Assembly: GCF_013408335.1 (NCBI RefSeq)
Contig: NZ_JACBZR010000001.1
Location: forward strand, 620,001 to 684,000
DNA: 64,000 bases
Origin: Nocardioides panzhihuensis
Lineage (GTDB): Bacteria; Actinomycetota; Actinomycetes; Propionibacteriales; Nocardioidaceae
Direction of reading: 5' to 3'
Shown here: piece by piece, positions 1 through 15,088 of the stretch
Position numbering within the stretch: the first letter of the stretch is position 1
Layout: every line of letters starts with the position of its first letter
Made by a program: the position numbers and the translations under genes
The notes under the pieces: model-generated
Database searches by the model: none
Told to the model about the DNA's origin: nothing
What the model saw: only the letters and a program-made list of their open reading frames with translations

Positions 1-88
1 CGACCCGGCGGATCGTCGTGAGGGCCTCTTGGCGGCCGGCAGTCCCGAGGCATGGCGAGAAGCGATGTCGGCGCTCGGACTCGAATGA
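1..88 (+). CDS. C-terminal end of an unrecognised protein (partial)
   Basis: One frame is open from base 2 to a TGA at 86-88 and encodes 28 residues ending in EAWREAMSALGLE. The composition, with acidic and basic residues and an amphipathic helix-like end, resembles a real protein C-terminus. The start lies outside the window, so no family can be assigned. The 65 bases before the next gene contain no obvious promoter. Confidence 0.4.
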   Translation, partial: DPADRREGLLAAGSPEAWREAMSALGLE

Positions 89-153
89 CGGGCAACTGTC
101 GGGGCGCCGAAAAACTGGTGTGGCGAACGGCCACGGGCTGACAGCATGGGTCC

Positions 154-726
154 ATGTCGCTGCCCACGCCCGCCTTGATCACGGCGCGGTTGCGGCTGCG
201 CCCGTTCACCGGCTCCGATGCGGACGAGCTCTTCGCGTTGCAGAGCGATGGCGAGGTGCTCCGCTACTGGGACGCTCCGCCGTGGACGGAGCGATCACAG
301 GCGGACCGCTTCATTGTGAGAAGTCACGAGATGGGGGAGGAGGGCAGCGGGGCTCGGGTGGTGATCGAGCGGGCCGGCGACGGGGCGTTTCTCGGCTGGT
401 GCACGTTGAACTCGTGGAACGCCGACTATCGCAGCGCATCGCTGGGCTACTGCCTCGGCAGACCTGCCTGGGGGCAGGGTTACGCGACCGAGGCCGCGGA
501 CGCGATGCTGGGATGGGCGTTCGACGCGCTGGATCTGAACCGGGTCCAGGCGGAGGCCGACACCCGCAATGCCCCCTCCGCTCGGGTGCTGGAGAAGCTC
601 GGGTTCAAGCTGGAGGGGACGCTTCGCGAGGACTGCGTCGTGAACGGCGACGTCTCCGACTCGTGGGTGTTCGGGCTGCTCCGGAGGGAGTGGTTCGCCC
701 GGCAACGGGGTACCGCAGGGACATGA
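154..726 (+). CDS. GNAT family N-acetyltransferase (RimJ/RimL-like)
   Basis: A 190-residue protein that probably transfers acetyl from acetyl-CoA to an amine, possibly a protein N-terminus or a small molecule; the substrate is unknown. It opens with the LITARLRLRPFTGSDADEL segment typical of the RimJ/RimL subgroup. It carries the acetyl-CoA loop RPAWGQGYATEA near residues 110-120, followed by the conserved NAPSARVLEKLGF helix near 140-155. The length is normal for a single GNAT domain. The stop overlaps the next start (ATGA at 723-726), so the two are probably translationally coupled. Confidence 0.85.
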   Translation: MSLPTPALITARLRLRPFTGSDADELFALQSDGEVLRYWDAPPWTERSQADRFIVRSHEMGEEGSGARVVIERAGDGAFLGWCTLNSWNADYRSASLGYCLGRPAWGQGYATEAADAMLGWAFDALDLNRVQAEADTRNAPSARVLEKLGFKLEGTLREDCVVNGDVSDSWVFGLLRREWFARQRGTAGT

Positions 727-950
727 GCCACGAGCAGCTTCCAGCAGAGGGGCCCGACGACCCCGAATACACCGAGGAGTCCGGGCAGGTCTCCGAGACC
801 CAACGCCTCGACGAGGACGAGGGCGGTACTCCGATCGCGCCCGCGGACGCGACGGCGGGCTATCCCGACTCCGAGTCCGGCAGCCCGGACACGCAGGGGT
901 CCGGACCGAGCGAGGCGCCGCCCGAGAACCGGCGCGACAACGACGTCTAG
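723..950 (+). CDS. Small acidic hypothetical protein
   Basis: A 75-residue, very acidic and Pro/Ser/Gly-rich polypeptide that starts MSHEQLPAEGPDDPEY and ends PPENRRDNDV. It has no hydrophobic segment or recognisable domain and looks intrinsically disordered. The start is chosen because its ATG overlaps the stop of the acetyltransferase in an ATGA coupling. I do not recognise the family. The 155 bases that follow hold a GC-rich stretch without a clear promoter. Confidence 0.6.
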   Translation: MSHEQLPAEGPDDPEYTEESGQVSETQRLDEDEGGTPIAPADATAGYPDSESGSPDTQGSGPSEAPPENRRDNDV

Positions 951-1105
951 GGACCCTGCGGCCGGGCGGGGACCCGTCGCGGCTTCGGGGTCTTCGGACT
1001 GCTAGGACGTGAGCGGCGGCCATAGGGCCCGCGAAAGCCCCTGCGACACACCGCATGTCGGCGTGTCGCAGGGACCGTCAAGCGCGTTCGTGGCCTCCAG
1101 CAGGA

Positions 1106-1402
1106 TCAGCCGAAGAGGTCACCCAACCAGGACTCGCGGTGGTGGCCGCGTCGGTTGTCCTTGTGGCGGTCGTCGTCATAGTCGCGCCGCTCGTACTCCC
1201 GCTTCTCAGGGCGTCGCTCGTCGCGCTGCTCCTGGCGGGGCTGCTGGCGGCTTCCGGGCTGCGGGGCGCCGACGGACCGCTCGATGATCTTGTCGATCTC
1301 GCCGCGGTCCAGCCACACGCCACGGCATTGCGGGCAGTAGTCGATCTCGATGCCTTGGCGCTCGCTCATCACCAGGGTGGCACCGTCGATGGGGCACTGC
1401 AT
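1106..1402 (-). CDS. Zinc-ribbon protein of the TFIIB-type (zf-TFIIB) family
   Basis: A 98-residue protein. The N-terminal 40 residues form a zinc ribbon: CPIDGATL supplies one cysteine, YCPQC supplies the second pair, and the conserved RGVWLDRGEIDKII helix follows, which is the signature of this bacterial family. The rest is a highly charged Arg/Glu/Asp/Gln tail ending ESWLGDLFG, probably disordered. A GAGGAG Shine-Dalgarno sits 7-8 nt before the ATG. The function of the family is unknown; metal binding is inferred from the cysteines. Confidence 0.8.
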   Translation of the reverse strand: MQCPIDGATLVMSERQGIEIDYCPQCRGVWLDRGEIDKIIERSVGAPQPGSRQQPRQEQRDERRPEKREYERRDYDDDRHKDNRRGHHRESWLGDLFG

Positions 1403-1490
1403 GAGGGTCTCCTCGTCGTTGGGGGATCGGCGCCCATCAACTTATCCGGTCGTCCCGCAACGCCGAGGCTCAATGCCGGCGGAGGTCCGC

Positions 1491-3179
<1,689 letters not shown>

Positions 3180-3187
3180 GAAAGGGA

Positions 3188-3193
3188 ATCGTA
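3188..3193 (-). promoter_or_regulatory. -10 box (TACGAT) of the fumarase gene
   Basis: TACGAT on the minus strand, 8 nt from the GTG at 3179. It supports the downstream start choice. No clear -35 element is visible. Confidence 0.5.
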
Positions 3194-3343
3194 CGCCGCC
3201 CCCGGCCTCGGTCCCGGCCTCGGTCCCGGCGTTGGCTCCGGGGCCGACACCGAGGGCAGAGGATGTTGGCGCCAGCCTGCTCGAGAGCGGCGTGGAGTCG
3301 TGGCTGTTAGGCGCGGGGCGGGGCGGGGGCTGGGAGCCGGCAG

Positions 3344-4243
3344 TCAGGCGGCGGGCCCGGCTCGCAGGGCCGCCGATGCCGCGACCAGCGTCGCCACCAC
3401 GGAGGTACTGAAGGCGGGATCCATCACCGCCGCGGCGCATGGGCCGCGGGACGGGCCGGACGGCGGCACCAGGCCGGAGACGAGCGCGCGGTAGGTCTGG
3501 ACCCCGCTCTGCCGTGGGTCCGGGGGCAGGCGGTGCACGCAGTCGTCGGCGCCGACCAGCTCGAGGACGTCCTGCTTCGTGGACGCCGAGACCGACACCA
3601 GCGACCGCGCGCTCGCCCCTCGCGCATGGGTGGTCTCGAGCACGATGCCCTCGTCGGTACGGCGGGCCGAGACGGTCGTCACGTGACCGAGCGCGACCTG
3701 CAGGGCGGCGAGCACGTGGGGTCCGAGATCCCACAGGGCGCCGTCGGTCTCGCGCCGCCACGCAGATCGGCCGAAGGGGTCGTCGCCGACCGTGGCCGTG
3801 TTCGTGAGCACTGCTCTCGCCGATGACCACGTGCGTTCGGCCGCGGCGTCCAACCACGGGGCGACGGTGCTGTCGAGCAGCCGGGAGTAGTGGACGAGCA
3901 CCGGCTCGGGATGTCCGTGCAGCCGCTCGGCCTGCTCGACCCGACGGGCCACCGGCTTCTCGAGCAGCAGCGCCTTGCCGGCGTCCAACGCCGCCGGCGT
4001 CAGCCCGGCCTGGACGTCGGGCGGCACGCAGAACGCGACGACGTCGACCCGGTCCAGCAGGTCGACGTAGGTGCTCGTCGGCTCGAAGCCGTGTCGGCGG
4101 GCCAGGTCGGCGAGGTCGGCGTCGTTGCGCGACCAGCCGTGGGTCAGCCGCACCTCGGGTGCGGCGGCGAGCGCCGGCGCCACAGCCAGCCGGGCCCAGG
4201 GCCCGGAGCCCACCAGCCCCACCCGCAGGACGCGCTCAGGCAT
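3344..4243 (-). CDS. Gfo/Idh/MocA family NAD(P)-dependent oxidoreductase
   Basis: A 299-residue dehydrogenase with an N-terminal Rossmann fold ([20 protein letters not shown], residues 6-25) and the family EKP motif in [10 protein letters not shown] near residue 95, whose lysine is usually catalytic. The C-terminal half is the family's substrate-binding fold. The substrate, probably a sugar or polyol, cannot be read from the sequence. No Shine-Dalgarno precedes this ATG; a 14-codon leader ORF overlaps it and may couple translation. It lies downstream of the secreted GH109/NEW3 pair on the same strand, which suggests a role in sugar catabolism. Confidence 0.82.
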   Translation of the reverse strand: MPERVLRVGLVGSGPWARLAVAPALAAAPEVRLTHGWSRNDADLADLARRHGFEPTSTYVDLLDRVDVVAFCVPPDVQAGLTPAALDAGKALLLEKPVARRVEQAERLHGHPEPVLVHYSRLLDSTVAPWLDAAAERTWSSARAVLTNTATVGDDPFGRSAWRRETDGALWDLGPHVLAALQVALGHVTTVSARRTDEGIVLETTHARGASARSLVSVSASTKQDVLELVGADDCVHRLPPDPRQSGVQTYRALVSGLVPPSGPSRGPCAAAVMDPAFSTSVVATLVAASAALRAGPAA

Positions 4244-4280
4244 CGGTGAGCACTGCCACGAGCCGGCTGTGTCTGGACAT
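4236..4280 (-). CDS. Possible 14-residue leader ORF overlapping the oxidoreductase start
   Basis: A 14-codon frame, [14 protein letters not shown], begins 6 nt after a GAGG Shine-Dalgarno and ends at a TGA inside the first codons of the oxidoreductase gene. The downstream ATG lacks its own Shine-Dalgarno, which fits re-initiation coupling. There is no run of one amino acid to suggest attenuation. This is only a structural observation. Confidence 0.35.
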   Translation of the reverse strand: MSRHSRLVAVLTDA

Positions 4281-4336
4281 GTGATCCTCGAACTCGCTCG
4301 GGTGCTCTCCTGACTTCGGCAACCTACCCGAGCGGG

Positions 4337-5338
4337 TCAGCCGGCGAGGCCCATCGCGAACACATGCAGGGCACTGTTAGCGGGCAGGACCACGAAGTCG
4401 ACGGTCTTGCCGGCGGTCAGCGGCACCGAGTTGGCGAAGACCCGGTACTGGTAGGCCGCGTCGCCGTACCCGTCGGGTCGGTTGCGGCCGACGCTCGAGG
4501 CTACCAACGTCGCGCCGTGCGCGTCGGCCTCCTGGAACGACCAGTTGGGCAGACCGGTCTCGTCCGTCGAGGACGTGCCGTCGGTGTAGAAGACGGTGAT
4601 CGTGCCAGTGGCACCGAAGCTGCTGCCCGAGCCGAGCAGGACCAGCGCGTCGCCGCTGCCGCTCACCTTCACGGCTTGGCCGCCGCTGGCGACGTTGTCG
4701 GCCGTGCCGGGTGCGACGTCGGGCATCGTCAGGGTGGCGCCCAGCGCCTCGACCTCGGTCCCCCGGCCCAGGCCCACGTCGGCCAGCTTCTGGGCCGAGA
4801 AGCTGTTGCCGGCACCGTCGAAGTTCCCGGCGGTGGTGGCGCTCTCGTCGGTGACCCCGGTGTTGTTGTAGGCCGCCGCCAGATTGGCCATCGGCTCGCC
4901 GGAGCGCTCCACCCGCGTGCCGACCGCGGCACCCGCGCCGTCACCGCCGCTGTAGGCGGCCGTGGCGGTGAAGGTGCGCAGATGGAAGCCCGGACGCCGC
5001 TCGGGCACCCGCACCGAGAAGGTGACGGTGGCGCTGGCGCCCGGCTTCACGGCTCCCGAGACCGACCGCGAAGCCGGGGCGACCTGCCAGCCCACCGGTC
5101 CCCGGAACGAGACCGTGAGCTTGCGCAGCGCCGCCGTCGACTGGTTGCGCACGGTGACCGGCACCTCGACGATGGCCGGTCCGTCGAGGTCGACCGCTCC
5201 GATGGTGACGCCGACCGTGTCCGTGGTCGCCGAAGCCGCTGCCGGTGCCGCTGTGGTGGCGGCGGAGGCCACCAGAAGACCGCCGAGGGCGATCGTGAGC
5301 GCGAGAGCCGCGCGGGCGAGGAACGACGGAGCGACCAT
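4337..5338 (-). CDS. Secreted NEW3-domain carbohydrate-associated protein
   Basis: A 333-residue exported protein. Residues 1-35 form a signal peptide rich in Ala and Leu. Residues about 45-135 resemble the NPCBM-associated NEW3 domain of actinobacterial glycosidases (PVTVRNQSTAALRKLTVSF, then GASATVTFSVRVPE). Residues about 150-333 match the accessory beta-sandwich found at the end of such enzymes (NLAAAYNNTGVTDES, FSAQKLADVGL). No catalytic domain is present, so it looks like an accessory module without an enzyme. It follows the GH109 gene by 35 bp and is probably in the same operon. Glycan binding is inferred. Confidence 0.75.
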   Translation of the reverse strand: MVAPSFLARAALALTIALGGLLVASAATTAAPAAASATTDTVGVTIGAVDLDGPAIVEVPVTVRNQSTAALRKLTVSFRGPVGWQVAPASRSVSGAVKPGASATVTFSVRVPERRPGFHLRTFTATAAYSGGDGAGAAVGTRVERSGEPMANLAAAYNNTGVTDESATTAGNFDGAGNSFSAQKLADVGLGRGTEVEALGATLTMPDVAPGTADNVASGGQAVKVSGSGDALVLLGSGSSFGATGTITVFYTDGTSSTDETGLPNWSFQEADAHGATLVASSVGRNRPDGYGDAAYQYRVFANSVPLTAGKTVDFVVLPANSALHVFAMGLAG

Positions 5339-5373
5339 GGTAGGTGCCTTTCGGAAGGTGAGGTCGGTAGGGA

Positions 5374-6807
5374 TCAGGGGACGGGGGGCATCTCGGTCTG
5401 GCGCGAGTCGAGGCCGACCCTCGGCTTGCGCCAATTGCCCCGGGTGAAGTCGGGGATCTCCACCGGCTTGCCGTTCTTGGCCAGCGACTCGACGCTCAGC
5501 GGGACCGGTGAGCACCACATGGCCGAGTCGTAGACGTCGATGTCGGGGACCAGCCCGGCGCGCATCGTCTGGATGAGACGCCACTGCAGGATGTAGTCCA
5601 TGCCGCCGTGACCGCTACCGGAGGCATCGTCCTCGAGCTCCTTCCAGAGCCAGTGGTCGAACTCTTGGCGCAGCGCCTTGAAGCCGCGCCAGGTGTCGCC
5701 GCTGTGCAGCGGCTCGGCGTAGACGCGGGCGCCGGTCGAGTCGCCGCCGACGTAGTCCTCGAACAGGCCGCGGCTGCCCTCGATGCTGTTGATGCGGCTG
5801 TAGGGCCGGGGCTGGCTCACGTTGTGCTCGGCGCTGATGGTGCGACCCCCGGAAGTGGTGATCTCGCAGCTGATGCGGTCGCCGTTGATGTACTCCTCCT
5901 TCCACGACCGGTGGTCGCGGGGCACGAAGCGCTCGCGGTAGTCGGCCAGGCCCCGCGGCGCGGTCGCGGTGGCGGCCAGCGTGACGGCTCGGTCGCCGCG
6001 GTTGACGTCCATCGCGGCAGCGATCGGCGCCAGGCCGTGCATCGGGTAGAAGCTGGCGGTGCTGCGGGTGTGCCACAGGCGCCGCCAGTCGTCGGTGTAG
6101 TAGCCGTCGTTGAACAGCAGGGCTCGCAGATCGTGCAGGTAGCCGCCGGCGCCGTGGGTGATGTCGCCGAAGACCCCCTCGTGCGCCATCTTGAGCATCG
6201 CCAGCTCGTTGCGGCCGTAGCTGCAGTTCTCGGCGAGCAGCAGGTGCTTCCGGGTCATCTCGGAGGTGTTGACGAGGTCCCACAGCTCGTTGAGCTCCGT
6301 GGCGATCGGCAGCTCGACGGCGACGTGCGCGCCGGCCAGCATCGAGGTCCGCGCCTGGTCGTAGTGGAACTCCCAGGGGGTGGCGATGTAGACGAGGTCG
6401 AGCTCCTCGCGGTTGAGCATCTGCTTGAAGGAGTCACGCTTGCCGCCGTACTCCTTGGGGCGGGTCTTGCCGCGCGCGACGAGGTCGTCGGCCACTCGCG
6501 TGGCGCGGTCGGCGCGGATGTCGCATACCGCGACCACCTGCGCGCCGGGGATGTCGGCCCAGCCACGGGCCATGCCGAAGCCGCGGTTGCCGAGGCCGAT
6601 CAGCCCGATCCGGACGATCTCGTGCGCCTCGAAGGGCTGGTTGACCATGGTGCGCTGGCCGGCGGCCCGCGCCGGGGTGGCGCCGGCGGTGAGGGCGCCG
6701 ATGCCCAGGGCGGCCCCGCCCACTGCGGCGGCGGAGCCCAGGACGCTGCGCCGGGAGAATCCGGTAGCGAGCTTGGTGTCGGGCGTGGTGATGGACGTCG
6801 TCTGCAT
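5374..6807 (-). CDS. GH109-type alpha-N-acetylgalactosaminidase, Tat-exported
   Basis: A 477-residue member of the Gfo/Idh/MocA fold that matches the GH109 type, which uses NAD in an elimination/addition mechanism to cleave terminal alpha-GalNAc. A twin-arginine signal (SRRSVLGSAAAVGGAALG, residues 18-35) would export the folded, NAD-loaded protein. The Rossmann motif is VRIGLIGLGNRGFGMARG (about 65-82), and the GHGGMDYILQWRLI segment near 400 matches the glycine/histidine-rich GH109 loop. The following NEW3 protein and the oxidoreductase fit uptake or trimming of amino-sugar glycans. A general Tat-exported Gfo/Idh dehydrogenase is the alternative. Confidence 0.8.
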   Translation of the reverse strand: MQTTSITTPDTKLATGFSRRSVLGSAAAVGGAALGIGALTAGATPARAAGQRTMVNQPFEAHEIVRIGLIGLGNRGFGMARGWADIPGAQVVAVCDIRADRATRVADDLVARGKTRPKEYGGKRDSFKQMLNREELDLVYIATPWEFHYDQARTSMLAGAHVAVELPIATELNELWDLVNTSEMTRKHLLLAENCSYGRNELAMLKMAHEGVFGDITHGAGGYLHDLRALLFNDGYYTDDWRRLWHTRSTASFYPMHGLAPIAAAMDVNRGDRAVTLAATATAPRGLADYRERFVPRDHRSWKEEYINGDRISCEITTSGGRTISAEHNVSQPRPYSRINSIEGSRGLFEDYVGGDSTGARVYAEPLHSGDTWRGFKALRQEFDHWLWKELEDDASGSGHGGMDYILQWRLIQTMRAGLVPDIDVYDSAMWCSPVPLSVESLAKNGKPVEIPDFTRGNWRKPRVGLDSRQTEMPPVP

Positions 6808-6847
6808 GTTTTCGCTCCGAGGTCGAGGTCGGGCCGACGCGGCCTGA

Positions 6848-6892
6848 ATGATCGTTTATGATCGAATCAATGCTTGTATCGGCAGAATCAAT
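6848..6892 (-). promoter_or_regulatory. Candidate operator and promoter upstream of the GH109 gene
   Basis: An AT-richer island in an otherwise GC-rich gap. ATGATCG occurs at 6848-6854 and 6858-6864, spaced 10 bp. GAATCAAT occurs at 6864-6871 and 6885-6892, spaced 21 bp. Spacings of one and two helical turns suggest sites for a DNA-binding regulator of the glycan operon. The gap from 6893 to 7084 shows nothing else recognisable. Confidence 0.4.
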
Positions 6893-7084
6893 CGCTCAGG
6901 AAGACTGTAGGGCACGTCACATCGCGGCGCCAGACCCTCGCGCGCCACGATCGTCGATCGACACGATCGGCTCGTCGCGGGGGTCAGGGGCGACGGCGCC
7001 GCGGATCTCGACCTACCAGAGGTATCCCGCTGGATGGGCCTAGGGCTGGGGGTTCTCGGTGGTGCGCGCTATGGTCGGAGACGT

Positions 7085-7172
7085 CCACACGGGAGTCCGC
7101 GGCAGCGGGCTGAGAGGGAGCTAAGGCCGCTCCGACCGTTACACCTGATCCGGATCATGCCGGCGAAGGAAG
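7085..7172 (+). promoter_or_regulatory. TPP riboswitch (THI element)
   Basis: All core segments of the thiamine pyrophosphate aptamer are present in order: CGGGAG, GGGCTGAGAGGG (7107-7118), GACCGTT (7134-7140), ACCTGATCCGGATCATGCC and GGCGAAGGA. The 3' GAAGGA (7164-7169) also lies at Shine-Dalgarno distance from the first gene, so ligand binding probably blocks translation initiation. Its position right before thiE shows that the seven-gene operon is repressed by its end product. Confidence 0.95.
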
Positions 7173-7181
7173 TGATTGGTT

Positions 7182-7786
7182 GTGCCTCTTCCACGTATTT
7201 TCTGCCTGGTCTCCTCGAGCGAGGATCTCGCGCTGCTGCCCGCCTTCGCGGAGCTCGGCGTCGCCGGCTTCCAGGTGCGCGACAAGGCAGCGACGACCCG
7301 CGAGCTGCTCGCTCTGACCGCGGCCGTCATCGAGCGGGTCGGGACGTACGACGCCTGTGTGGTCGTCGACGACCGGCTCGACGTGGCGCTCGCGGCCGGT
7401 GCGCACGGCGTCCACCTCGGTGCCTCCGACCTGCCGCTGGCCGAGGCTCGGCGGATGGCCGACGCGGTCGCTCCGGGTCTTCTGGTCGGCGCGACCTGCC
7501 GCGACCGTGCCGCGGTCGAGGCGGCGGCCGCCGCAGGTGCTGACTACGCCGGCTTCGGGCCGGTCTTCGCGACCTCGTCCAAGGCCGGGCTTCCCGACCC
7601 GCTCGGCGTCTCTGCCGTCGCTGACGCAGCCGGGGTGCTCCCGCTGATCGCGATCGGCGGGATCTCGACGACGTCGGCCGGCGCGGTGCGCGCCGCCGGT
7701 GCCCACGGGGTCGCCGTGATCGGTGGGCTCTGGCGACAACCCGATCCACTCCAAGCCGCGAAGGAGCTCGTGGAAGCGGTCGGCTG

Positions 7787-7787
<1 letters not shown>
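7182..7787 (+). CDS. thiE: Thiamine phosphate synthase
   Basis: About 201 residues. It joins HMP-pyrophosphate and thiazole phosphate to form thiamine phosphate. Canonical motifs are FQVRDKA (pyrophosphate site), VVVDDRLDVALAAGAHGVHLG, GATCRD, DYAGFGPVFATSSKAG and the phosphate loop AIGGIS. The GTG at 7182 is preferred because GAAGGAAG ends 9 nt upstream; a TTG at 7176 would be too close to it. It is the first gene after the TPP riboswitch and its TGA overlaps the thiO ATG. All key residues appear intact, so this is probably the main thiamine phosphate synthase here. Confidence 0.9.
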
Positions 7788-13250
<5,463 letters not shown>

Positions 13251-13285
13251 CCCGACTGACCCGCCGCCCCGACGAACCGACGGTG

Positions 13286-14191
13286 CTACCGGTTCGCCAG
13301 GCTCTCGTAGAGCCTGGCGAACCCCTCCGCACCATGCCCCGCGGCGATCTGGCCGCTGATCAGCGCCTGGACCCCGGCGATCGGGGCGGGGTCGACGCCC
13401 TCCTCCTCGCTGGCTCGCACGATGTGCGTGAGGTCGGAGAAGTCCAGGCTCTGCTGGCTCGCGACGGTGTAGTCGCCGCCGTCGATGACCTTCGCGTAGG
13501 AGCCGAGCTCCTCGGTCATCGCCGCCAGGAACGGCGCCTGCCGGGTGGCGAACTCGGACGCGCTCATCCCCATGGCGGCGACCATCGCGGCGCCGTGGAA
13601 GAAGCCCGTGAACATCTGGTACATCCCCGACAGCATGGCCAGGTCCACCAGCGACGCCCGGCCGGCGTCCTCGCCGTGGAACTCGCTGGTGGCCCAGACC
13701 TCGAGCATCGGCAGGAGGGCTTCGTACGCCGCTCGTGAGCCGCTGTAGAAGATCTGCCCCGAACGGGATCCGATCATCGACGGCACGGCCATGATGGCGC
13801 CGTCGAGGTAGTCGATGCCGTGCTCGGCCGCCCAGGCGGCGAGCTCGCGGGACTCGTTCGGAGTCGTGGTGGTCACGTTGACCAGGGTGCGTCCGCGCAG
13901 CTCGCCGGCGACCGGGTCGAGGGTCTCCTCGACCGAGGAGCGCTTGAGCAGGCAGGCGATGATCACGGGGCTGGCCAGCACTGCCTCCTGGGCCGAGTGC
14001 GCGGCATCGGCGCCTCGGCCCACCAGGTCGGTGGCGCGGCCAGGGGTGCGGTTCCAGACGGTCACGGAGCGGCCGGCGTCGAGCAGGGCAGACGCCAGCG
14101 CGCTGCCCATCGCGCCGAGGCCGAGCACGCTGACGTCGGTCGGGTGGGTCGGGTGGGTCGGGTTTCGATCGGTTTCTGACACGACATCCAT
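13286..14191 (-). CDS. Imine-reductase-like NAD(P)-dependent oxidoreductase
   Basis: A 301-residue beta-hydroxyacid dehydrogenase-fold protein. The Rossmann motif SVLGLGAMGSALASALLDAG and VWNRTPGRA point to NADPH use. DGAIMAVPSMIG with YSGSRAAYE and the helical C-terminal domain (LVDLAMLSGMYQMFTGFFHGA) are hallmarks of the imine reductase/reductive aminase subgroup rather than 3-hydroxyisobutyrate dehydrogenase. The N-terminus has a short HPTHPTD repeat. The start at 14191 keeps only this leader. It converges on thiC, and its last codons lie in the terminator hairpin. An operator-like region lies just upstream. Confidence 0.82.
   Translation of the reverse strand: MDVVSETDRNPTHPTHPTDVSVLGLGAMGSALASALLDAGRSVTVWNRTPGRATDLVGRGADAAHSAQEAVLASPVIIACLLKRSSVEETLDPVAGELRGRTLVNVTTTTPNESRELAAWAAEHGIDYLDGAIMAVPSMIGSRSGQIFYSGSRAAYEALLPMLEVWATSEFHGEDAGRASLVDLAMLSGMYQMFTGFFHGAAMVAAMGMSASEFATRQAPFLAAMTEELGSYAKVIDGGDYTVASQQSLDFSDLTHIVRASEEEGVDPAPIAGVQALISGQIAAGHGAEGFARLYESLANR
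13291..13323 (+). terminator. Hairpin between convergent thiC and the imine-reductase gene
   Basis: A perfect 14-bp stem, GGTTCGCCAGGCTC and its complement, around the loop TCGTA. It lies 40 nt after the thiC stop and within the last 13 codons of the opposing gene. There is no U-tract. It probably ends the thiamine transcript and could act on both strands. Confidence 0.7.
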
Positions 14192-14217
14192 GCTGGCGGA
14201 GATCGTCGATCGGCGGG

Positions 14218-14256
14218 AGTACCCACTATTTACTGGGGTACTTACCATCAGGTAAG
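14218..14256 (-). promoter_or_regulatory. Candidate operator and promoter of the imine-reductase gene
   Basis: An AT-richer stretch with two inverted repeats: AGTACCC (14218-14224) pairs with GGGTACT (14236-14242), and CTTACC (14241-14246) pairs with GGTAAG (14251-14256). It lies 27-65 nt before the ATG. The regulator is not encoded next to it. Confidence 0.5.
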
Positions 14257-14336
14257 CGCAGGACCCCGAGCGAGAAACCGGCGCCGAGGTAAAAGGATCA
14301 GGGATGATCCTGACAGACGGCAGCCACGATCGCCGA

Positions 14337-14342
14337 TAGCAT
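14337..14342 (+). promoter_or_regulatory. -10 box (TAGCAT) of the first DUF1707 gene
   Basis: TAGCAT lies 8 nt before the ATG at 14351. An ATG at 14345 would start only 2 nt after it, so 14351 is the better start. Confidence 0.55.
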
Positions 14343-14350
14343 TCATGATC

Positions 14351-15016
14351 ATGGGACTCCCCGAACCGCATCCCGGCCAGCCTCGACGAGCCGACCTGCG
14401 AATCAGCGACGCCGACCGCCATGAGGTGGCCGACATCCTGCGCGAGGCCGCCGGCGAGGGCCGGCTGGACATCGACGAGCTCGAGGAGCGGATCGAGGAG
14501 GCCTACAAGGCCAAGACGTACGCCGACCTGGAGCCGATCACGCAGGACCTCCCGGTCGCGGGGCGGCCGCCGGTGGCACCTCCCGCGGGGTCCGGCGCTC
14601 TGCCGGTCGTCTACGGTGCGGGCGAGGAGAACGACAGTGCCAGCGCGTTCCTGAGCAATGTCGAGCGCAAGGGCGTATGGATGGTTCCGCAGCAGCTGTC
14701 GGTCAACGCGGTGCTGGGTGATGCCAACATCGACCTGCGCGAGGCGCACTACTCCGCGCGCGAGGTGGTCATCAGCGCGACCTCGGTCCTGGGCAGCGTG
14801 AAGGTCACCGTGCCGCCGAACGTGCACGTGATCGTCGAGGGCAACGGCGTCCTGGGTGACTTCAAGGAGCCGTCCGGCAAGGTGCCCGAAGAGCTCACCG
14901 CCGACTCGCCGGTGGTGCGTGTACGCGGTATCGCGGTGCTGGGCGACGTGACCGTCAAACGCCGGGGTCCGCGCCCTCCGAAGCGCACGCTGAAGCAGCA
15001 TCTCGGTCTGGAGTGA
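14351..15016 (+). CDS. DUF1707 and LiaF-like C-terminal domain protein, copy 1
   Basis: 221 residues. The N-terminal DUF1707 (LRISDADRHEVADILREAAGEGRLDIDELEERIEEAYKAKTYADL; about residues 15-60) is an actinobacterial domain with a helical hairpin. The C-terminal half has repeated AVLGDANID, SVLGSVKVTV, GVLGDFKE and AVLGDVTVKR turns, a beta-solenoid like the cell-wall-active antibiotic response (LiaF C-terminal) domain. No transmembrane segment is visible, so it is probably cytoplasmic. A paralogue follows. A role in envelope-stress sensing is inferred only from the domain. Confidence 0.82.
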   Translation: MGLPEPHPGQPRRADLRISDADRHEVADILREAAGEGRLDIDELEERIEEAYKAKTYADLEPITQDLPVAGRPPVAPPAGSGALPVVYGAGEENDSASAFLSNVERKGVWMVPQQLSVNAVLGDANIDLREAHYSAREVVISATSVLGSVKVTVPPNVHVIVEGNGVLGDFKEPSGKVPEELTADSPVVRVRGIAVLGDVTVKRRGPRPPKRTLKQHLGLE

Positions 15017-15075
15017 ATGGGCCCATACCGATGGGCATCCGGGGGATTGTTGAGGCGCACCTCCGAAGCCCCCAC

Positions 15076-15081
15076 TAGCAT
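15076..15081 (+). promoter_or_regulatory. -10 box (TAGCAT) of the second DUF1707 gene
   Basis: Identical to the box before copy 1 and 7 nt from the ATG at 15089, so each copy has its own promoter and a probably leaderless message. Confidence 0.55.
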
Positions 15082-15088
15082 TCGCCTC

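Noticed and set aside
15017..15088. Longer N-terminus for the second DUF1707 protein
   Set aside because: The extra codons include the promoter box and have no counterpart in the first copy, so the start at 15089 was used.
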